A DNA stretch of 64,000 nt, taken from positions 35,326-99,325 of the forward strand of contig JAQURG010000009.1 in assembly GCA_028715725.1 (NCBI GenBank). Reading direction: 5' to 3'. Of this stretch, positions 42,577 to 53,089 are shown piece by piece. This DNA is from Methylococcales bacterium (GTDB lineage: Bacteria > Pseudomonadota > Gammaproteobacteria > Methylococcales > Methylomonadaceae). The notes below the pieces were generated by a model. The model ran no database searches, had not been told where the DNA came from, and saw nothing but the letters and a program-made list of their open reading frames with translations. Within the stretch, counting starts at the first letter, position 1; every line of letters starts with the position of its first letter. The position numbers and the translations under genes are program-made.

Positions 42577-42965
42577 GGTTTTCTCCTGTGAATACTGTTA
42601 CACGATGGCTTATTGTATTACTTATAGCATCATCACACTTTTTCGTACGGTAGCGGTATTAGTTTTTGAGTGACTATAAGTTTTTGTTGAACATCCCTGT
42701 CAAGAATAAACATAAGTTATATTATCTTGCTCAGCTATCTTTTGAATAACGGTCAGTTTGCTGTGGTAATCGCAAATTTTCCGGAGCGCCATCTCCTACG
42801 GTGAATGGAGCAACGGTAACCGTCGTAATGTTTAAAATATTTAAGTTTCATTTTCTTTACTCCAAAGGGGCAATAGCATGAAATTTTGACTATTCCATAT
42901 CTCGATTAATTCATCCTGGTGCAGTTCCGCCCACTCACCGACCAACTGGCTGTTTCCAACATTTA
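42577..42965. other. Intergenic stretch between the res gene and the antitoxin gene
   Basis: About 390 bp. Its right part holds a degenerate DUF4160-like fragment (see the separate entry). Just after it, on the minus strand, an ATG at 42851 opens 33 codons (MKLKYFKHYDGYRCSIHRRR), possibly the beginning of the DUF2442-like partner that usually accompanies DUF4160, but too short to call. The left part is AT-rich and probably contains the antitoxin promoter. Confidence 0.35.
42841..42965 (-). pseudogene. DUF4160-like C-terminal remnant
   Basis: The minus strand contains an open stretch reading LVGEWAELHQDELIEIWNSQ and onwards to ENET, ending in a TAA at 42841-42843. The segment LVxEWxxLHxDELxxxW is the C-terminal helix of DUF4160 proteins, usually about 80 residues and often paired with DUF2442. 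The N-terminal part is absent: upstream lies the end of the type III res gene with its stop at 42966. It looks like a toxin-antitoxin-type gene cut off at this junction. Confidence 0.45.
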
Positions 42966-45623
42966 CTAACCGATCTGTTCATCAATCTGTTGAAACACGC
43001 CTTTTCCTTGAGCATTTTTCTTTTCCGCCATCAAAAACAGACATTGCCCGCTGCTTTTCTTGGCCCACAATTCGCCAACGGCGCGTTTTTCTCTGGAATC
43101 ATCATTCGTTGCATACACCTTGCCTTTGTACTCAACAATCAATAACCTGCCATCAACTAATTCCGCGACAAAATCAGGATAAAACCAGCCTTTTGCTAAA
43201 GGCAAACGGAACGCCGCGCCATCCCGATTCACTAAATTTCTGATCCAGTATTTAACTTTAGGATGACTGTCGATTAGCTTGGCACACTCAAATTCTTCGC
43301 CGTCCTCCTTCAAGTCCTCAATCACCGGATAAAAATGTTTATCCAATCGATAACGACCCTGATAGAAAGGCGGCCTGGCCGGATAATAACCGGGGGAAAG
43401 CTCAAACACATGATCGAATCGTGTTTCCAGATCATCGGTTTCCTCGAACAAGGCATATTGAAAGCCTTTATCCGCCGCTTGTTGTCGATAGATTTCAATT
43501 TGTTCACGAACAGCCCGCGCCAACGCATATTTACTTCGCACCAATCCTGTTAACGGTAAACTACGCGATTTAGTCAGATAAGCGATCAGTTTCGCTAAAA
43601 ATCCGCGTAACTGTGATGGAATTAACCCAATTTGCCGAACTTGAGGCTCCAACCAAAACAGTAAGTCGTTTTCGGTATGACCGCTTTGCACCCAATCCAG
43701 GTTATAGGCCTGATTTTGGTCGGCTAGGCAATAAGTCAATTTCTTGCCGTCCATATCGACTTCAAAGGTATGTGCGGTTTGAACCAGATTAAAATTTGGC
43801 AATTCAGCCGGAAAATCCAGTAACGACCATTCACCGCGCCAATGCAGAAAGGCATCGGTATCCAATAAGTCCCACAATTCACCTTGTTTGTAACAAAGCT
43901 GCGGCAATGGCGCAAAAGATTTACCCGATTGAGATGGCGCACGAGCCACCGCAACCCGTAAATTATGATGGTCAATTTGCGCATTCAACTGTTGCTTTTG
44001 TGTGCCGGCGACGGTTTTCAGTAATTGCGTCTTGGTTTCGGGCGATACTTCGCCTTTAATCTCAATACTAAATGTATTGTGCGCTGTAAGTGTGATGATC
44101 ACGTTGGTTGAGGTTTCTAACGCCAAATCAGGCTTTGTTTCCACTTCAAAATGAAACGTCGGCTCTGTTCGCACAATAACGGCGTTTTGACCGTTAAACA
44201 TATCGCTTTGGTTCGGATTGCCTTGCGTAATATTTTCAGCGGCTTCCATTGCCTCAAAACCCATCTCAATCAATTTATCGGTAAGCTGTTTGGCAACCAC
44301 GGCAAAATCCGGCGAAGCCAAATGCGCATAAGCACAGTTCAACGCATCACTGGTGCGCCGCTTGGCATAGGGCATTCGCAACACCCGCCCTAATAACTGC
44401 TCGGCATCCTTACTGGATTTAACGTCTTTCACCGAACAAAACACATAGGCAAACGAACAATCCCAGCCTTCTTTTAACGCTTCGATGGTAATGATGTACT
44501 TGATTGGACAGGTAGGCGAAAATAGATTTAAACCGTCCAATTCGCGTTGCTTGCCGGTGGCTATAGCTATTTCCCGTTCATCGACATGCAGTTGCTCGAT
44601 TAAATGCGTTTTCAGCACCTCAACCGGCACTTCGCCGTTTTTTGCATCAGCCTGAAACAACACAATAGGCCGCACAAAATCGCTTTCTTTTTGAGCTTCC
44701 AAGGTCAGCTTTTTACCGGTCAACACCGCATCACGAACGGCGGCTTGCCAGTCCTTATGCTCGGTCAACACAATCGGCAGTTTAATCATGTTTTCGGCTT
44801 TCAGCTCCGAAGCCGAACAGCGATACAAAATATTTGAAACCGAAGTTGCGCTGCTGTCCGGGGTTGCGGTAAATTCCACAATACAAGCCGGATGTAATCG
44901 TTTTAAGGTATCAAAGGTTAACTTCGTCCGGGCATTATGTGCCTCGTCCATAATCACTAACGGTTGATGCAAGGCCAGCAAATTAGCGAATGAGGCTTTG
45001 ATTTTGCCTATATCCTCGCGCCGCAAACCGTTTTCCTGTAAATCCTTTTCGCTGATTCGTTCTAAGCGACAGTCCGGGTCGGTAATACCGACAAAATGCG
45101 GCTCAAAGTCTTCATGATGTACATACACTTTACGACCGCTGGTATCTTCAACCCGTAACGCGGCCAAGGTCCCAACGATAACCAAGGTCTTGCGGCCGAT
45201 ATCCTGGCGGCGAATCTGGGTAACTTCGCCGACATCGAGCACCCGCAACCGATCCATACCGAATTCGTTTTCCAACGCCTGCCGATACGGATGACCCACG
45301 GTTTTCAACGCTTCCAGGGTTTGCTCGCGGATGGTATTAGTCGGCACCAGCCATAACACCACCGGATAATCCTGTTCCAGATAGGCTTTTTGGACCACAC
45401 TGACGGCATAGGAAGCCAGCACGGTTTTACCGCCGCCTGTCGGCAAACGCATACAAACATAAGGCATTTCACCGAAGTCGTAATGACGATAGGGAACAGG
45501 GTCTAGCTCTTGTTTGAGATAACTTTTCTTAAATGCTTCTGCAACCGTACCGCCTTTAGCTTCTGTTAAGAAATGCGATAAAGCGGCTAATGCGCGGTTT
45601 TGATAGTCTTTTAACGCAAACAT
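42966..45623 (-). CDS. Type III restriction endonuclease Res-like helicase/nuclease
   Basis: An 885-residue SF2 helicase-nuclease. Walker A MRLPTGGGKTVLAS is near 58-71, with Lys66, the DEAH-type box is VIMDEAHNAR, and motif III is VEFTATPDS. Motif VI occurs in AEQLLGRVLRMPYA. The C-terminal nuclease core is FYPDFVAELVDGRLLIVEYKGK (PD...ExK). It cleaves DNA after ATP-driven movement in type III systems. Its ATG overlaps the Mod stop by one base (TAATG), so the two are coupled. A type III-related restriction-helicase of another subtype is possible. Confidence 0.85.
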   Translation of the reverse strand: MFALKDYQNRALAALSHFLTEAKGGTVAEAFKKSYLKQELDPVPYRHYDFGEMPYVCMRLPTGGGKTVLASYAVSVVQKAYLEQDYPVVLWLVPTNTIREQTLEALKTVGHPYRQALENEFGMDRLRVLDVGEVTQIRRQDIGRKTLVIVGTLAALRVEDTSGRKVYVHHEDFEPHFVGITDPDCRLERISEKDLQENGLRREDIGKIKASFANLLALHQPLVIMDEAHNARTKLTFDTLKRLHPACIVEFTATPDSSATSVSNILYRCSASELKAENMIKLPIVLTEHKDWQAAVRDAVLTGKKLTLEAQKESDFVRPIVLFQADAKNGEVPVEVLKTHLIEQLHVDEREIAIATGKQRELDGLNLFSPTCPIKYIITIEALKEGWDCSFAYVFCSVKDVKSSKDAEQLLGRVLRMPYAKRRTSDALNCAYAHLASPDFAVVAKQLTDKLIEMGFEAMEAAENITQGNPNQSDMFNGQNAVIVRTEPTFHFEVETKPDLALETSTNVIITLTAHNTFSIEIKGEVSPETKTQLLKTVAGTQKQQLNAQIDHHNLRVAVARAPSQSGKSFAPLPQLCYKQGELWDLLDTDAFLHWRGEWSLLDFPAELPNFNLVQTAHTFEVDMDGKKLTYCLADQNQAYNLDWVQSGHTENDLLFWLEPQVRQIGLIPSQLRGFLAKLIAYLTKSRSLPLTGLVRSKYALARAVREQIEIYRQQAADKGFQYALFEETDDLETRFDHVFELSPGYYPARPPFYQGRYRLDKHFYPVIEDLKEDGEEFECAKLIDSHPKVKYWIRNLVNRDGAAFRLPLAKGWFYPDFVAELVDGRLLIVEYKGKVYATNDDSREKRAVGELWAKKSSGQCLFLMAEKKNAQGKGVFQQIDEQIG

Positions 45624-47170
45624 TACACCGCCCTCACATCATAAGGAATTTGTTTGAAAACGATATTTTCGGCCTCCAGTCGGGGTTTACCGAAACGGCT
45701 GGCTTCGCCGTAAATGATCTTGCGCCCGTTATGCTTCGGCAAGCTGTCCAGCACGGCTTGAGTAAGGACGTTGCCGCTTTGCGGTCTGCGGTCGCCGAGA
45801 ATGCCGTTGTACAGCAGGTAATAGGCGGTGTCGTTATGAGCACCCAAAAATGGCGAATCGGCTCTATTTGCTAAAGGTACGCGGGTTTCGCAAAACCAGA
45901 TATGCGCGGCCAACGCGGCAAATTTCACGTTATGATGGATAGAACCATATTCATCAAAAATCGTCTCGCCCAAGCGGAAATAATGGAACCCGCCGCCGCC
46001 TTGCCAGTTGACCGCCTTGGAAATTCCGCCCTGTTCGCCCTCGACAACTTTTTTTAAGCGCGGCTGGCAATGGGTTTCTGCGTGGTCGCCCATTTCTATG
46101 CCGATGTAGCGGCGGTTCATTTTATGGGCGACTGCGGCGGTTGTGCCGGAGCCGAGGAAGCTGTCTAGGATGAGGTCGTTGGGATTGGAGGCAAGTTCAA
46201 TAATGCGAGTAATTAACCTTTCTGGTTTTGGTGTTGCAAAAGGAGAATCGCCAAATAATTCTCGAATCTCTCTACTTGCGTCTTGATTGTGGCCTACCTC
46301 TTGATGAGTCCAGACTGTTTGGGGAATTACTCCTGCCGATATTTCATCTAAGAAACGCTTAATTGAGGGGCGTCCATTTCCATTTTCTCCAAACCAAATT
46401 CTATTATCAGCAAGTAATTCAGTGTATTTTTTAGGAGAAAACGCCCAACAACGATTTTGTGGTGGTAAGTACTTTTTCCCTGCTGGTGACACTATTTCAA
46501 ATATATTCTCGCTCACCCCAGTTTTAGAAAACTGCTTACCTCTCTGACCTGACAACAGGCTTATTGAAGAATTCTCCGGTTTCCACCGTCCTCTGGGATC
46601 ATTATCTGTGTTCCGATATTTTGCAGTTTGCTCATCAGAACGGTTCAATAGCCCAAATTTCAGATTTTGTTTACTTTTGCCATAAACAAACACATGGTCG
46701 TGAGAATCTGACATCAGAAAGGCATTACTTCTAGGGCCGTATGCCTTTTGCCATACTACATTCGCCACAAAATTCCCCCGCCCAAACACCTCATCCATTA
46801 TCACCTTCAAATAATGAGCTTCATTGTCGTCGATGGATACCCAGATACTGCCGTCTTCCGCCAGCAATTCCCTGAGCAGCTCCAAACGCGGATACATCAG
46901 GCTCAACCATAAGGAATGCTCCAGGTTGTCGTCATAATGCGTGAACGCCGAACGGGTGTTGTAAGGCGGATCGATATAAATGCACTTCACTTTACCGGCA
47001 TATAACGGCAACAACGCTTTCAAGGCTTGCAGATTGTCGCCTTGTATCAGCATGTTTTCCGTGTTCGGATCGCCCGCGCCAAGTTCCGGCACGGTTTCCA
47101 GCAGGCGATATGGCACTCTCTGCACAGTGCGCACTGCATCCGCTTTATTTAACCAATCGAGTAAGGGCAT
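45623..47170 (-). CDS. Type III-like adenine DNA methyltransferase (Mod)
   Basis: A 515-residue N6-adenine DNA methyltransferase. The catalytic DPPY motif is in CIYIDPPYNTRSAF (about residues 64-77) and the SAM-binding motif is LILDSFLGSGTTAAVAH, later in the chain; this order is the beta class used by type III Mod subunits. The variable middle part (about 170-300) is the target recognition region, containing WTHQEVGHNQDASREI. The C-terminal part has WFCETRVPLANRADSPF, seen in Mod proteins of this subtype. Mod precedes Res as in other type III operons. Confidence 0.88.
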   Translation of the reverse strand: MPLLDWLNKADAVRTVQRVPYRLLETVPELGAGDPNTENMLIQGDNLQALKALLPLYAGKVKCIYIDPPYNTRSAFTHYDDNLEHSLWLSLMYPRLELLRELLAEDGSIWVSIDDNEAHYLKVIMDEVFGRGNFVANVVWQKAYGPRSNAFLMSDSHDHVFVYGKSKQNLKFGLLNRSDEQTAKYRNTDNDPRGRWKPENSSISLLSGQRGKQFSKTGVSENIFEIVSPAGKKYLPPQNRCWAFSPKKYTELLADNRIWFGENGNGRPSIKRFLDEISAGVIPQTVWTHQEVGHNQDASREIRELFGDSPFATPKPERLITRIIELASNPNDLILDSFLGSGTTAAVAHKMNRRYIGIEMGDHAETHCQPRLKKVVEGEQGGISKAVNWQGGGGFHYFRLGETIFDEYGSIHHNVKFAALAAHIWFCETRVPLANRADSPFLGAHNDTAYYLLYNGILGDRRPQSGNVLTQAVLDSLPKHNGRKIIYGEASRFGKPRLEAENIVFKQIPYDVRAV

Positions 47171-47378
47171 GGCTTAGGTTTGATCCTTTAGGTTTGATTT
47201 AGGGTTTAAAATAAATGTTGTTTAAAATCCGGTAGCGCGCGGCTTCTTTGAGCTGGTTCCCACCCAGCTTGATTAGATATATGAACATAAGCCTTAAAAT
47301 ACCCGGCGCCTTTTGCAAACAAGGCAATTTTATCGGTTTAAGATGTGATTCGGGAATATAAAAACTCAGATACCAGCC

Positions 47379-49508
47379 CTATGCCGTCTGATACTGCAAC
47401 GCCGCCCTGACGCAGCGCAAAATACCATAACTGTATTGACCATCGAACAATTCATAAACGGGCTTGAGCGCGTTCTGCTGCTCTTTCGGCAAGCCTAGAA
47501 TGGCATCCTCTATTTGTTTGATTTCTCGCTCGGGCATTTCGACGACATCATTTAATATCAACATCCCCTGCTCCAGTGCCTGCGAGAGATGATTATAAAT
47601 AGTGTCTTCTTTCAGTCCTCTTTTTCGAGCAATCTGCTTCACGCTGAAGCCCAGCTTGAACAAATCGGCTGAATCATTCGCAGAAACCGGCACGTTATGA
47701 CTATCGGCATATTCCTTGATGACGGCTAAAAACTGTTCGCCGTAAAGTTCCAGTTTGCGTGCGCCGATACCCGATATCAACGCCATCTGCTTAAGATTGG
47801 CGGGCCTGGCTTCCAGCATGGACATCAGGGTTGCATCATGAAAAATAATATAGGGCGGAATATCCTGCGCGTCGGCGATTTCCAGACGTTTGGCGCGCAG
47901 AGCTTCCCATAGCGCGGCATTGCCCGCGCTCTTGCCAAACGGGTTGCTTGCGCCTTTTTTCCCGGACCTGATTTTTTCAGGCTTTATATCCTTGCGCAAT
48001 ATCAGTTGTTGCTCGCCGCGCAGAATCGGACGGCACGCGTCAGTCAATTGCAATACGCCGAAATGTTCAAAATTGACGGCGACGAGGCCGCGCGCGACCA
48101 GTTGTCTGAATACCGAAGACCATTGCTGTTCATCCAGGTCTTTGTTGATGCCGAAAGTAGATTGTTTGTGATGGGCGAAACTGATAATCCGTTCGGTCAG
48201 TTTGCCGCGCAATACATCGATCAAATAGCCCACGCCAAAACGTTGACCGGTGCGATAAATACAGGACAGCGCCTGCTGTGCAACCAGTGTTCCATCCCAG
48301 GTTTCTACAGTTTCCAGACAAGTGTCGCAATTATTGCAGGGCTGTTCAAGGTGGTCGCCAAAATACTGCAATAAAGCCTGCCGGCGGCAATGCACCTGTT
48401 CACATAACGCCAGCATGGCGTCGAGCTTATGCAACTCCAGCCGCTTATGCGCTTCATCGGCATTGGAATCCGCCAGCATGCGCCGCAGCGTAATGACATC
48501 CTGCAAGCCGTAAGCCATCCATGCATCAGCGGCCAAGCCATCGCGTCCCGCCCGGCCGGTTTCCTGATAATAGGCTTCAACGCTTTTGGGCAAATCCAGA
48601 TGCGCGACAAAACGCACATTGGGCTTATCGATGCCCATGCCGAAAGCAATGGTGGCGACAATCACCAGGGCGTCTTCCATTAAAAACCGGTGTTGATGCC
48701 GGTAACGCAAATCGCCCTCCATGCCTGCGTGATAAGCCAGGGCATTAATGCCCTTGGTCCTCAGCCATTCGGCGGTTTCATCCACTTTTTTACGCGACAA
48801 ACAATAAACAATGCCGGAGTCTCCGGCATGTTCGGCCTGGATAAAATCAATGAGCTGCTGGCGGGCGTTTTGTTTCTGGACAATGCGGTAGCGGATATTG
48901 GGACGGTCAAAACCGCTTAGAAAAAGCGGCGCTTGCTCCAGTTGCAAGCGCAGAATGATTTCCTGCCGGGTTTTTTCGTCAGCGGTCGCTGTCAGGGCAA
49001 TACGCGGAATATCGGGAAATTGCTCATGCAGCATTGAAAGCTGCAAATAATCGGCCCGAAAGTCATGCCCCCATTGCGATACGCAATGCGCTTCATCAAT
49101 TGCAAACAGGGCGATTTTTATTCTGGCGAATAAGGCCAAAGTGCGGCCTGAAGTCAGTCTTTCGGGGGCGATATAAAGCAGATCCAGCTCGCCGTTAAGC
49201 AATTGCTGCTCAACTTTGCGCACTTCTTCCAGAGATAATGTGGAATTAAGAAAGGCGGCTTTTACGCCGAGTTGGAGCAGCGCAGTCACCTGATCCTGCA
49301 TTAATGCGATCAGCGGGGAAATTACAATGCCGACGCCCGGTCTGATCAGGGAAGGAATCTGGTAGCACAACGATTTACCGCCGCCTGTAGGCATCAATAC
49401 CAAAGCGTCCTGCCCAGCTAAAAGCTGTTCGATCACCTCCTGCTGCTGCCCTCTGAAACTATCATAGCCAAACACTGTTTTTAGAATTTCAATTGACCTG
49501 CTGTTCAC
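47379..49508 (-). CDS. recQ: ATP-dependent DNA helicase RecQ
   Basis: A 709-residue 3'-5' DNA helicase. Motif 0/I is [18 protein letters not shown] and [13 protein letters not shown], motif [21 protein letters not shown] with the aromatic loop, motif [12 protein letters not shown]. The zinc-binding RecQ-C region has PCNNCDTC, and a helix-rich HRDC domain is near 520-600. A C-terminal helix-turn-helix segment ([21 protein letters not shown]) of about 90 residues, longer than E. coli RecQ (about 610), completes it. It acts in recombination repair. It is convergent with nothing; gshA diverges from it. Confidence 0.95.
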   Translation of the reverse strand: MNSRSIEILKTVFGYDSFRGQQQEVIEQLLAGQDALVLMPTGGGKSLCYQIPSLIRPGVGIVISPLIALMQDQVTALLQLGVKAAFLNSTLSLEEVRKVEQQLLNGELDLLYIAPERLTSGRTLALFARIKIALFAIDEAHCVSQWGHDFRADYLQLSMLHEQFPDIPRIALTATADEKTRQEIILRLQLEQAPLFLSGFDRPNIRYRIVQKQNARQQLIDFIQAEHAGDSGIVYCLSRKKVDETAEWLRTKGINALAYHAGMEGDLRYRHQHRFLMEDALVIVATIAFGMGIDKPNVRFVAHLDLPKSVEAYYQETGRAGRDGLAADAWMAYGLQDVITLRRMLADSNADEAHKRLELHKLDAMLALCEQVHCRRQALLQYFGDHLEQPCNNCDTCLETVETWDGTLVAQQALSCIYRTGQRFGVGYLIDVLRGKLTERIISFAHHKQSTFGINKDLDEQQWSSVFRQLVARGLVAVNFEHFGVLQLTDACRPILRGEQQLILRKDIKPEKIRSGKKGASNPFGKSAGNAALWEALRAKRLEIADAQDIPPYIIFHDATLMSMLEARPANLKQMALISGIGARKLELYGEQFLAVIKEYADSHNVPVSANDSADLFKLGFSVKQIARKRGLKEDTIYNHLSQALEQGMLILNDVVEMPEREIKQIEDAILGLPKEQQNALKPVYELFDGQYSYGILRCVRAALQYQTA

Positions 49509-49598
49509 ACATCCCCGCTACGATAATATTTCTTCAATCAATTAAACCCCTTATAATAGGCCAATTATACAGGACAGCAGGGAACACACGCCCATTCT

Positions 49599-51185
49599 AT
49601 GACTCATTTTAATAATAAGCGTTCGACGCGCCTGGAACAGCTTCTAGCAAACGGCCGGGACCATTTGCTCTCCGGAGGGCTCAAAGGGATTGAAAAAGAA
49701 AGTCTGCGGATCGGCAAGGATGGCTGCATCGCTCAAACACCTCATCCTGTTGTATTAGGTTCGGCGCTGACTCATCCGTATATCACCACGGACTATTCTG
49801 AAGCGCTGATTGAATTAATTACTCCGCCGTTTGCTGATGTAAAAGAGGCGCTGGATTATTTGCACAATATTCACCAGTTTGTTTATGATCATCTGGATGG
49901 TGAAATATTGCTGGGCGCCAGTATGCCCTGTGGCATTGATGGTGATGAAAGCATTCCCATCGCCGGATACGGATCGTCCAATATAGGACGCATGAAGCAT
50001 GTTTACCGGCATGGTTTATGGCGCCGCTACGGCAGGACCATGCAGGCCATCGCCGGCATTCATTTTAATTATTCGGTGCCCGAAGCCCTGTGGACCGCTT
50101 TGCACGAGCAGGAAAACAGCCAACTGAGCCTGGAACAGTTTACATCTGACGGCTATTTCGGCTTAATCCGTAATTTCCAGCGGCTAGGCTGGCTGATTCT
50201 GTATTTATTCGGCGCATCGCCCGCTATCTGCAAAAGTTTCTTCAAAAGCCGCCCGGAATTAATGGCGCAATTTGAAGAATTCGACTCCGGTACCGTATAT
50301 CATCCTTATGCAACTTCATTGCGCATGAGTGACATCGGTTATAAAAGTAAAAATCAGGCTAATCTGAAAATTGACTACAACTCCTTATCCGGTTACGTTG
50401 AGAGTTTGAGTAAGGCTATTGAAACGCCCTATCCTGATTATGAAAAAATCGGGGTTGTTGTTAACGGCGAATACCGCCAGCTTAACAGCAATATCCTGCA
50501 AATTGAAAACGAGTTTTACAGCACCATCCGGCCCAAACAAATTATCAAGTCCGGCGAGAAACCGACGCTGGCTCTTAAAAACCGCGGCGTTCGTTATATA
50601 GAAATGCGCTCTCTTGATCTGGATTTGTTTAATCCTGTCGGCATTGATGAACCAAAAGCCCGTTTTATAGAGGCGCTTTTGCTTACCTGTCTGTTAAAAG
50701 ACAGCCCGGAGATTTCAGAGCAGGATCATCAAATCATTAATGCCAATCAGTTGGCGGTTGCGAATTTCGGCAGAAAGCCGGGACTGGAAATCGATAAGGG
50801 CAAACAAAAAATCCGGTTACAGGACTGGGCTACGGAAATTCTGGATTCCATGCAGCCTGTTTGCGCCATTCTTGATGAAGAGGATGTTGGTAAACCTTAC
50901 AGTTCGGCCCTGGAGCAGCAACGTCTGCTAATCGAAAACCAGGATTCGACCGCATCGGCAAAAATACTGCAAAACATGACGCAAACCAGGCAGCCGTTCA
51001 GCCGTTTCGCATTAGCTAAATCGGCCGAACATGCAAGGTACTTCAGCCTCAATAAACTGGACCCTATCCATATCCGGCAGTTTGAAGACATGGCCGAACA
51101 ATCCCTTGCCAAACAGAAAGCTCTCGAAAACAAAGCACAAATTCCTTTCGATGAATTTTTAAAGCAGTATTTTTCACAAAAATAA
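49599..51185 (+). CDS. gshA: Glutamate-cysteine ligase
   Basis: A 528-residue gamma-proteobacterial type glutamate-cysteine ligase, the first enzyme of glutathione synthesis (L-Glu + L-Cys + ATP). Conserved parts are GIEKESLRIGKDGCIAQTPH, TTDYSEALIELITPP, SSNIGRMKHVYRHGLWRRYG, GIHFNYSVPEALW and RGVRYIEMRSLDLDLFNP. Length matches the E. coli enzyme (518). A TATAAT at 49552-49557 upstream could be its -10 box. Formaldehyde detoxification by glutathione in methylotrophs makes it relevant, but H4MPT genes are also present. cysH follows after 57 bp. Confidence 0.96.
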   Translation: MTHFNNKRSTRLEQLLANGRDHLLSGGLKGIEKESLRIGKDGCIAQTPHPVVLGSALTHPYITTDYSEALIELITPPFADVKEALDYLHNIHQFVYDHLDGEILLGASMPCGIDGDESIPIAGYGSSNIGRMKHVYRHGLWRRYGRTMQAIAGIHFNYSVPEALWTALHEQENSQLSLEQFTSDGYFGLIRNFQRLGWLILYLFGASPAICKSFFKSRPELMAQFEEFDSGTVYHPYATSLRMSDIGYKSKNQANLKIDYNSLSGYVESLSKAIETPYPDYEKIGVVVNGEYRQLNSNILQIENEFYSTIRPKQIIKSGEKPTLALKNRGVRYIEMRSLDLDLFNPVGIDEPKARFIEALLLTCLLKDSPEISEQDHQIINANQLAVANFGRKPGLEIDKGKQKIRLQDWATEILDSMQPVCAILDEEDVGKPYSSALEQQRLLIENQDSTASAKILQNMTQTRQPFSRFALAKSAEHARYFSLNKLDPIHIRQFEDMAEQSLAKQKALENKAQIPFDEFLKQYFSQK

Positions 51186-51242
51186 ACTATTTTCATCACC
51201 AAGACTCGAAGCCTACAGAGAAAAATCAATATCCATACGATC

Positions 51243-51965
51243 ATGCCTACCTTTGATATTCAGCAGTTACAAGCCGAACTGGCCCAAAAAAATCCCCGCA
51301 TTATCCTTAAAAAAGCGCTGGAGCTTTTTGACAATATTGCAATTTCTTTCAGCGGCGCAGAAGATGTTGTGCTGATTGATATGGCTGTCAAAATCAAAAA
51401 AGACATCCAGGTTTTTTCGCTGGATACCGGACGCTTGCATCCTGAAACCTACCGGTTTATTGAAAAAGTCAGGAAACATTACCAGATCAATATTGATGTG
51501 TTGACTCCGGACAGAGACGCTCTCGACAGCTTGGTGAAAAGGAAAGGCCTGTTCAGCTTTTATGAGGATGGCCACCAGGAATGCTGCGGCATTCGTAAAG
51601 TCGAGCCCTTAAAGCGCAAGCTGGCGCATCTGGATGCGTGGATTACCGGCCAACGCAAAGATCAAAGTCTCGATACCCGGCAAGACATTCCCGAAGTACA
51701 GACAGACACCGCATTTTCAACGCCCGAGCATCCGCTGATTAAATTCAATCCCCTGCTAAACTGGAGCTCGGCGCAAGTCTGGGACTATATTGAAGCCTAT
51801 CAGGTGCCTTATAACGAATTACATGAAAAAGGCTATATCAGCATAGGCTGCGAGCCATGCACCCGCGCTGTCCTGCCCAATCAGCATGAAAGGGCCGGGC
51901 GCTGGTGGTGGGAAGGGGACGCTAAAAAAGAATGCGGCCTGCATGCCGGAAACTTGAAAAAATAA
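51243..51965 (+). CDS. cysH: Assimilatory adenylyl-sulfate (APS) reductase
   Basis: A 240-residue CysH-family reductase. It has [12 protein letters not shown] (PP-loop), [12 protein letters not shown], and the [4Fe-4S] ligands Cys114-Cys115 in [10 protein letters not shown] and Cys203/Cys206 in GCEPCTRAV, which mark the APS-specific form rather than PAPS reductase. The C-terminal Cys231 in KKECGLH is the catalytic cysteine. It reduces APS to sulfite with thioredoxin. Position behind gshA links sulfate assimilation with glutathione synthesis. Confidence 0.95.
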   Translation: MPTFDIQQLQAELAQKNPRIILKKALELFDNIAISFSGAEDVVLIDMAVKIKKDIQVFSLDTGRLHPETYRFIEKVRKHYQINIDVLTPDRDALDSLVKRKGLFSFYEDGHQECCGIRKVEPLKRKLAHLDAWITGQRKDQSLDTRQDIPEVQTDTAFSTPEHPLIKFNPLLNWSSAQVWDYIEAYQVPYNELHEKGYISIGCEPCTRAVLPNQHERAGRWWWEGDAKKECGLHAGNLKK

Positions 51966-51983
51966 CTTATTGCAACTTATTGC
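51964..51983. repeat. 10-bp tandem duplication between convergent genes
   Basis: AACTTATTGC occurs twice in direct succession (51964-51973 and 51974-51983), followed by AACGG. It begins on the last bases of the cysH stop codon and overlaps the stop of the minus-strand gene, offering TTA at two positions 10 bp apart on that strand. It is a local replication-slippage product with little apparent effect. Confidence 0.7.
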
Positions 51984-53089
51984 AACGGTTCGGCTTTCGC
52001 CTGCTGCTGTTTTCCGGCCATCAGAATACGCGCCAATCTCCGCAGTCCATCGGAAGAAATATCCAGGCCAAAAGGCGCGCCTATGTTGTCAAGCTCATAA
52101 ATCACATCGGTAGCCGCTATAAAGGTTAAATAGCGCAAACCCTGTATTTCCGGCAACTCCTTGGCCAGGGTTTGTAATGCCGGCGCCAGACGCTGCCAGG
52201 TTTGAGTGAAAAACAGCCGCACCGGATCATCACCCTTGGGGTCATGTTCTTTTAAACCGGCCTGAAAGGCGCTGCGCGATTCTAGCAGAATTTCCGTCAG
52301 GTTATCACGCAATTCGGGCGATTTGGCGTCATCGGATGCCTGCTGAATCGCTTTACTTAAAAATTGATCCCATTCTTTCCAGGTCGCTTGGAATTGTTGT
52401 TGTTCGGCATCGCTGAATGCTGCCGCCGGTTTTTTGGCGACCGCTTTGGCCGGCGCATTAAAGGCGAGCTTAACGGCAATTCCACTGTCATCGGCATCGA
52501 CACCGCTGAATTTCAAGGTATTGAGCGCCTCTTTGACCTCAGCGGCATTTTCTTTAGGCAAAAATTCAGCCACCGTTTTTTCAATACCCGCGCGCGACTT
52601 GTTTAAATCAATTTTGACTTCGGACAGCCTGGGCTCGGCGACGCGTTTAATCAGATCCTGAAGCTGATTGTTGGTCAATTGCTGCCCATATCGGTCAGAA
52701 GCGCTGACTTTGGTTATAGGCAGGCTCAAGACAGACTGCTCCTTGTTAATTGTTGGCTGCTGCAAGGTTTCCAATACGCCGCCCCATTCAAAAACAGTGA
52801 CACATTGCCCGCCTAATCCTGTCCCAAACCGTGCATCAATATCGTTTAATAATTTGACCTGGCGCTGCTGGCCGCTAATCCGGGGATTGTAAAGTTTTAA
52901 ATAACTGCATCGCTGCCGGTCATTCCAGAGCTCTGCGGTATTTCCCGCTCCCGTATAAAGCTGCGTAATCAGTGCCTTTTTAATGAGGCTATAGTTTAGT
53001 TTTACAGGAAGACTGTATTGCTCGGCGCTGCCGCTTTTCGCAAAAATCATGAGCAGCATCAAAGCCGCCATTATAAAATGCTTGTTCAT
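51977..53089 (-). CDS. Exported protein of unknown function
   Basis: A 370-residue protein with a signal peptide (MNKHFIMAALMLLMIFAKSGSA), hence periplasmic or outer membrane associated. I chose the ATG at 53089 because a longer in-frame start at 53167 lacks a signal-like N-terminus. The first part YSLPVKLNYSLIKKALITQLYTG and LNDIDARFGTGLGGQCV suggest a beta-rich domain; the second half is helical (FQATWKEWDQFLSKAIQQA). No catalytic motif was found. It is convergent with cysH and shows no neighbours on the same strand except the far upstream retropepsin-like gene. Confidence 0.65.
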   Translation of the reverse strand: MNKHFIMAALMLLMIFAKSGSAEQYSLPVKLNYSLIKKALITQLYTGAGNTAELWNDRQRCSYLKLYNPRISGQQRQVKLLNDIDARFGTGLGGQCVTVFEWGGVLETLQQPTINKEQSVLSLPITKVSASDRYGQQLTNNQLQDLIKRVAEPRLSEVKIDLNKSRAGIEKTVAEFLPKENAAEVKEALNTLKFSGVDADDSGIAVKLAFNAPAKAVAKKPAAAFSDAEQQQFQATWKEWDQFLSKAIQQASDDAKSPELRDNLTEILLESRSAFQAGLKEHDPKGDDPVRLFFTQTWQRLAPALQTLAKELPEIQGLRYLTFIAATDVIYELDNIGAPFGLDISSDGLRRLARILMAGKQQQAKAEPLQ

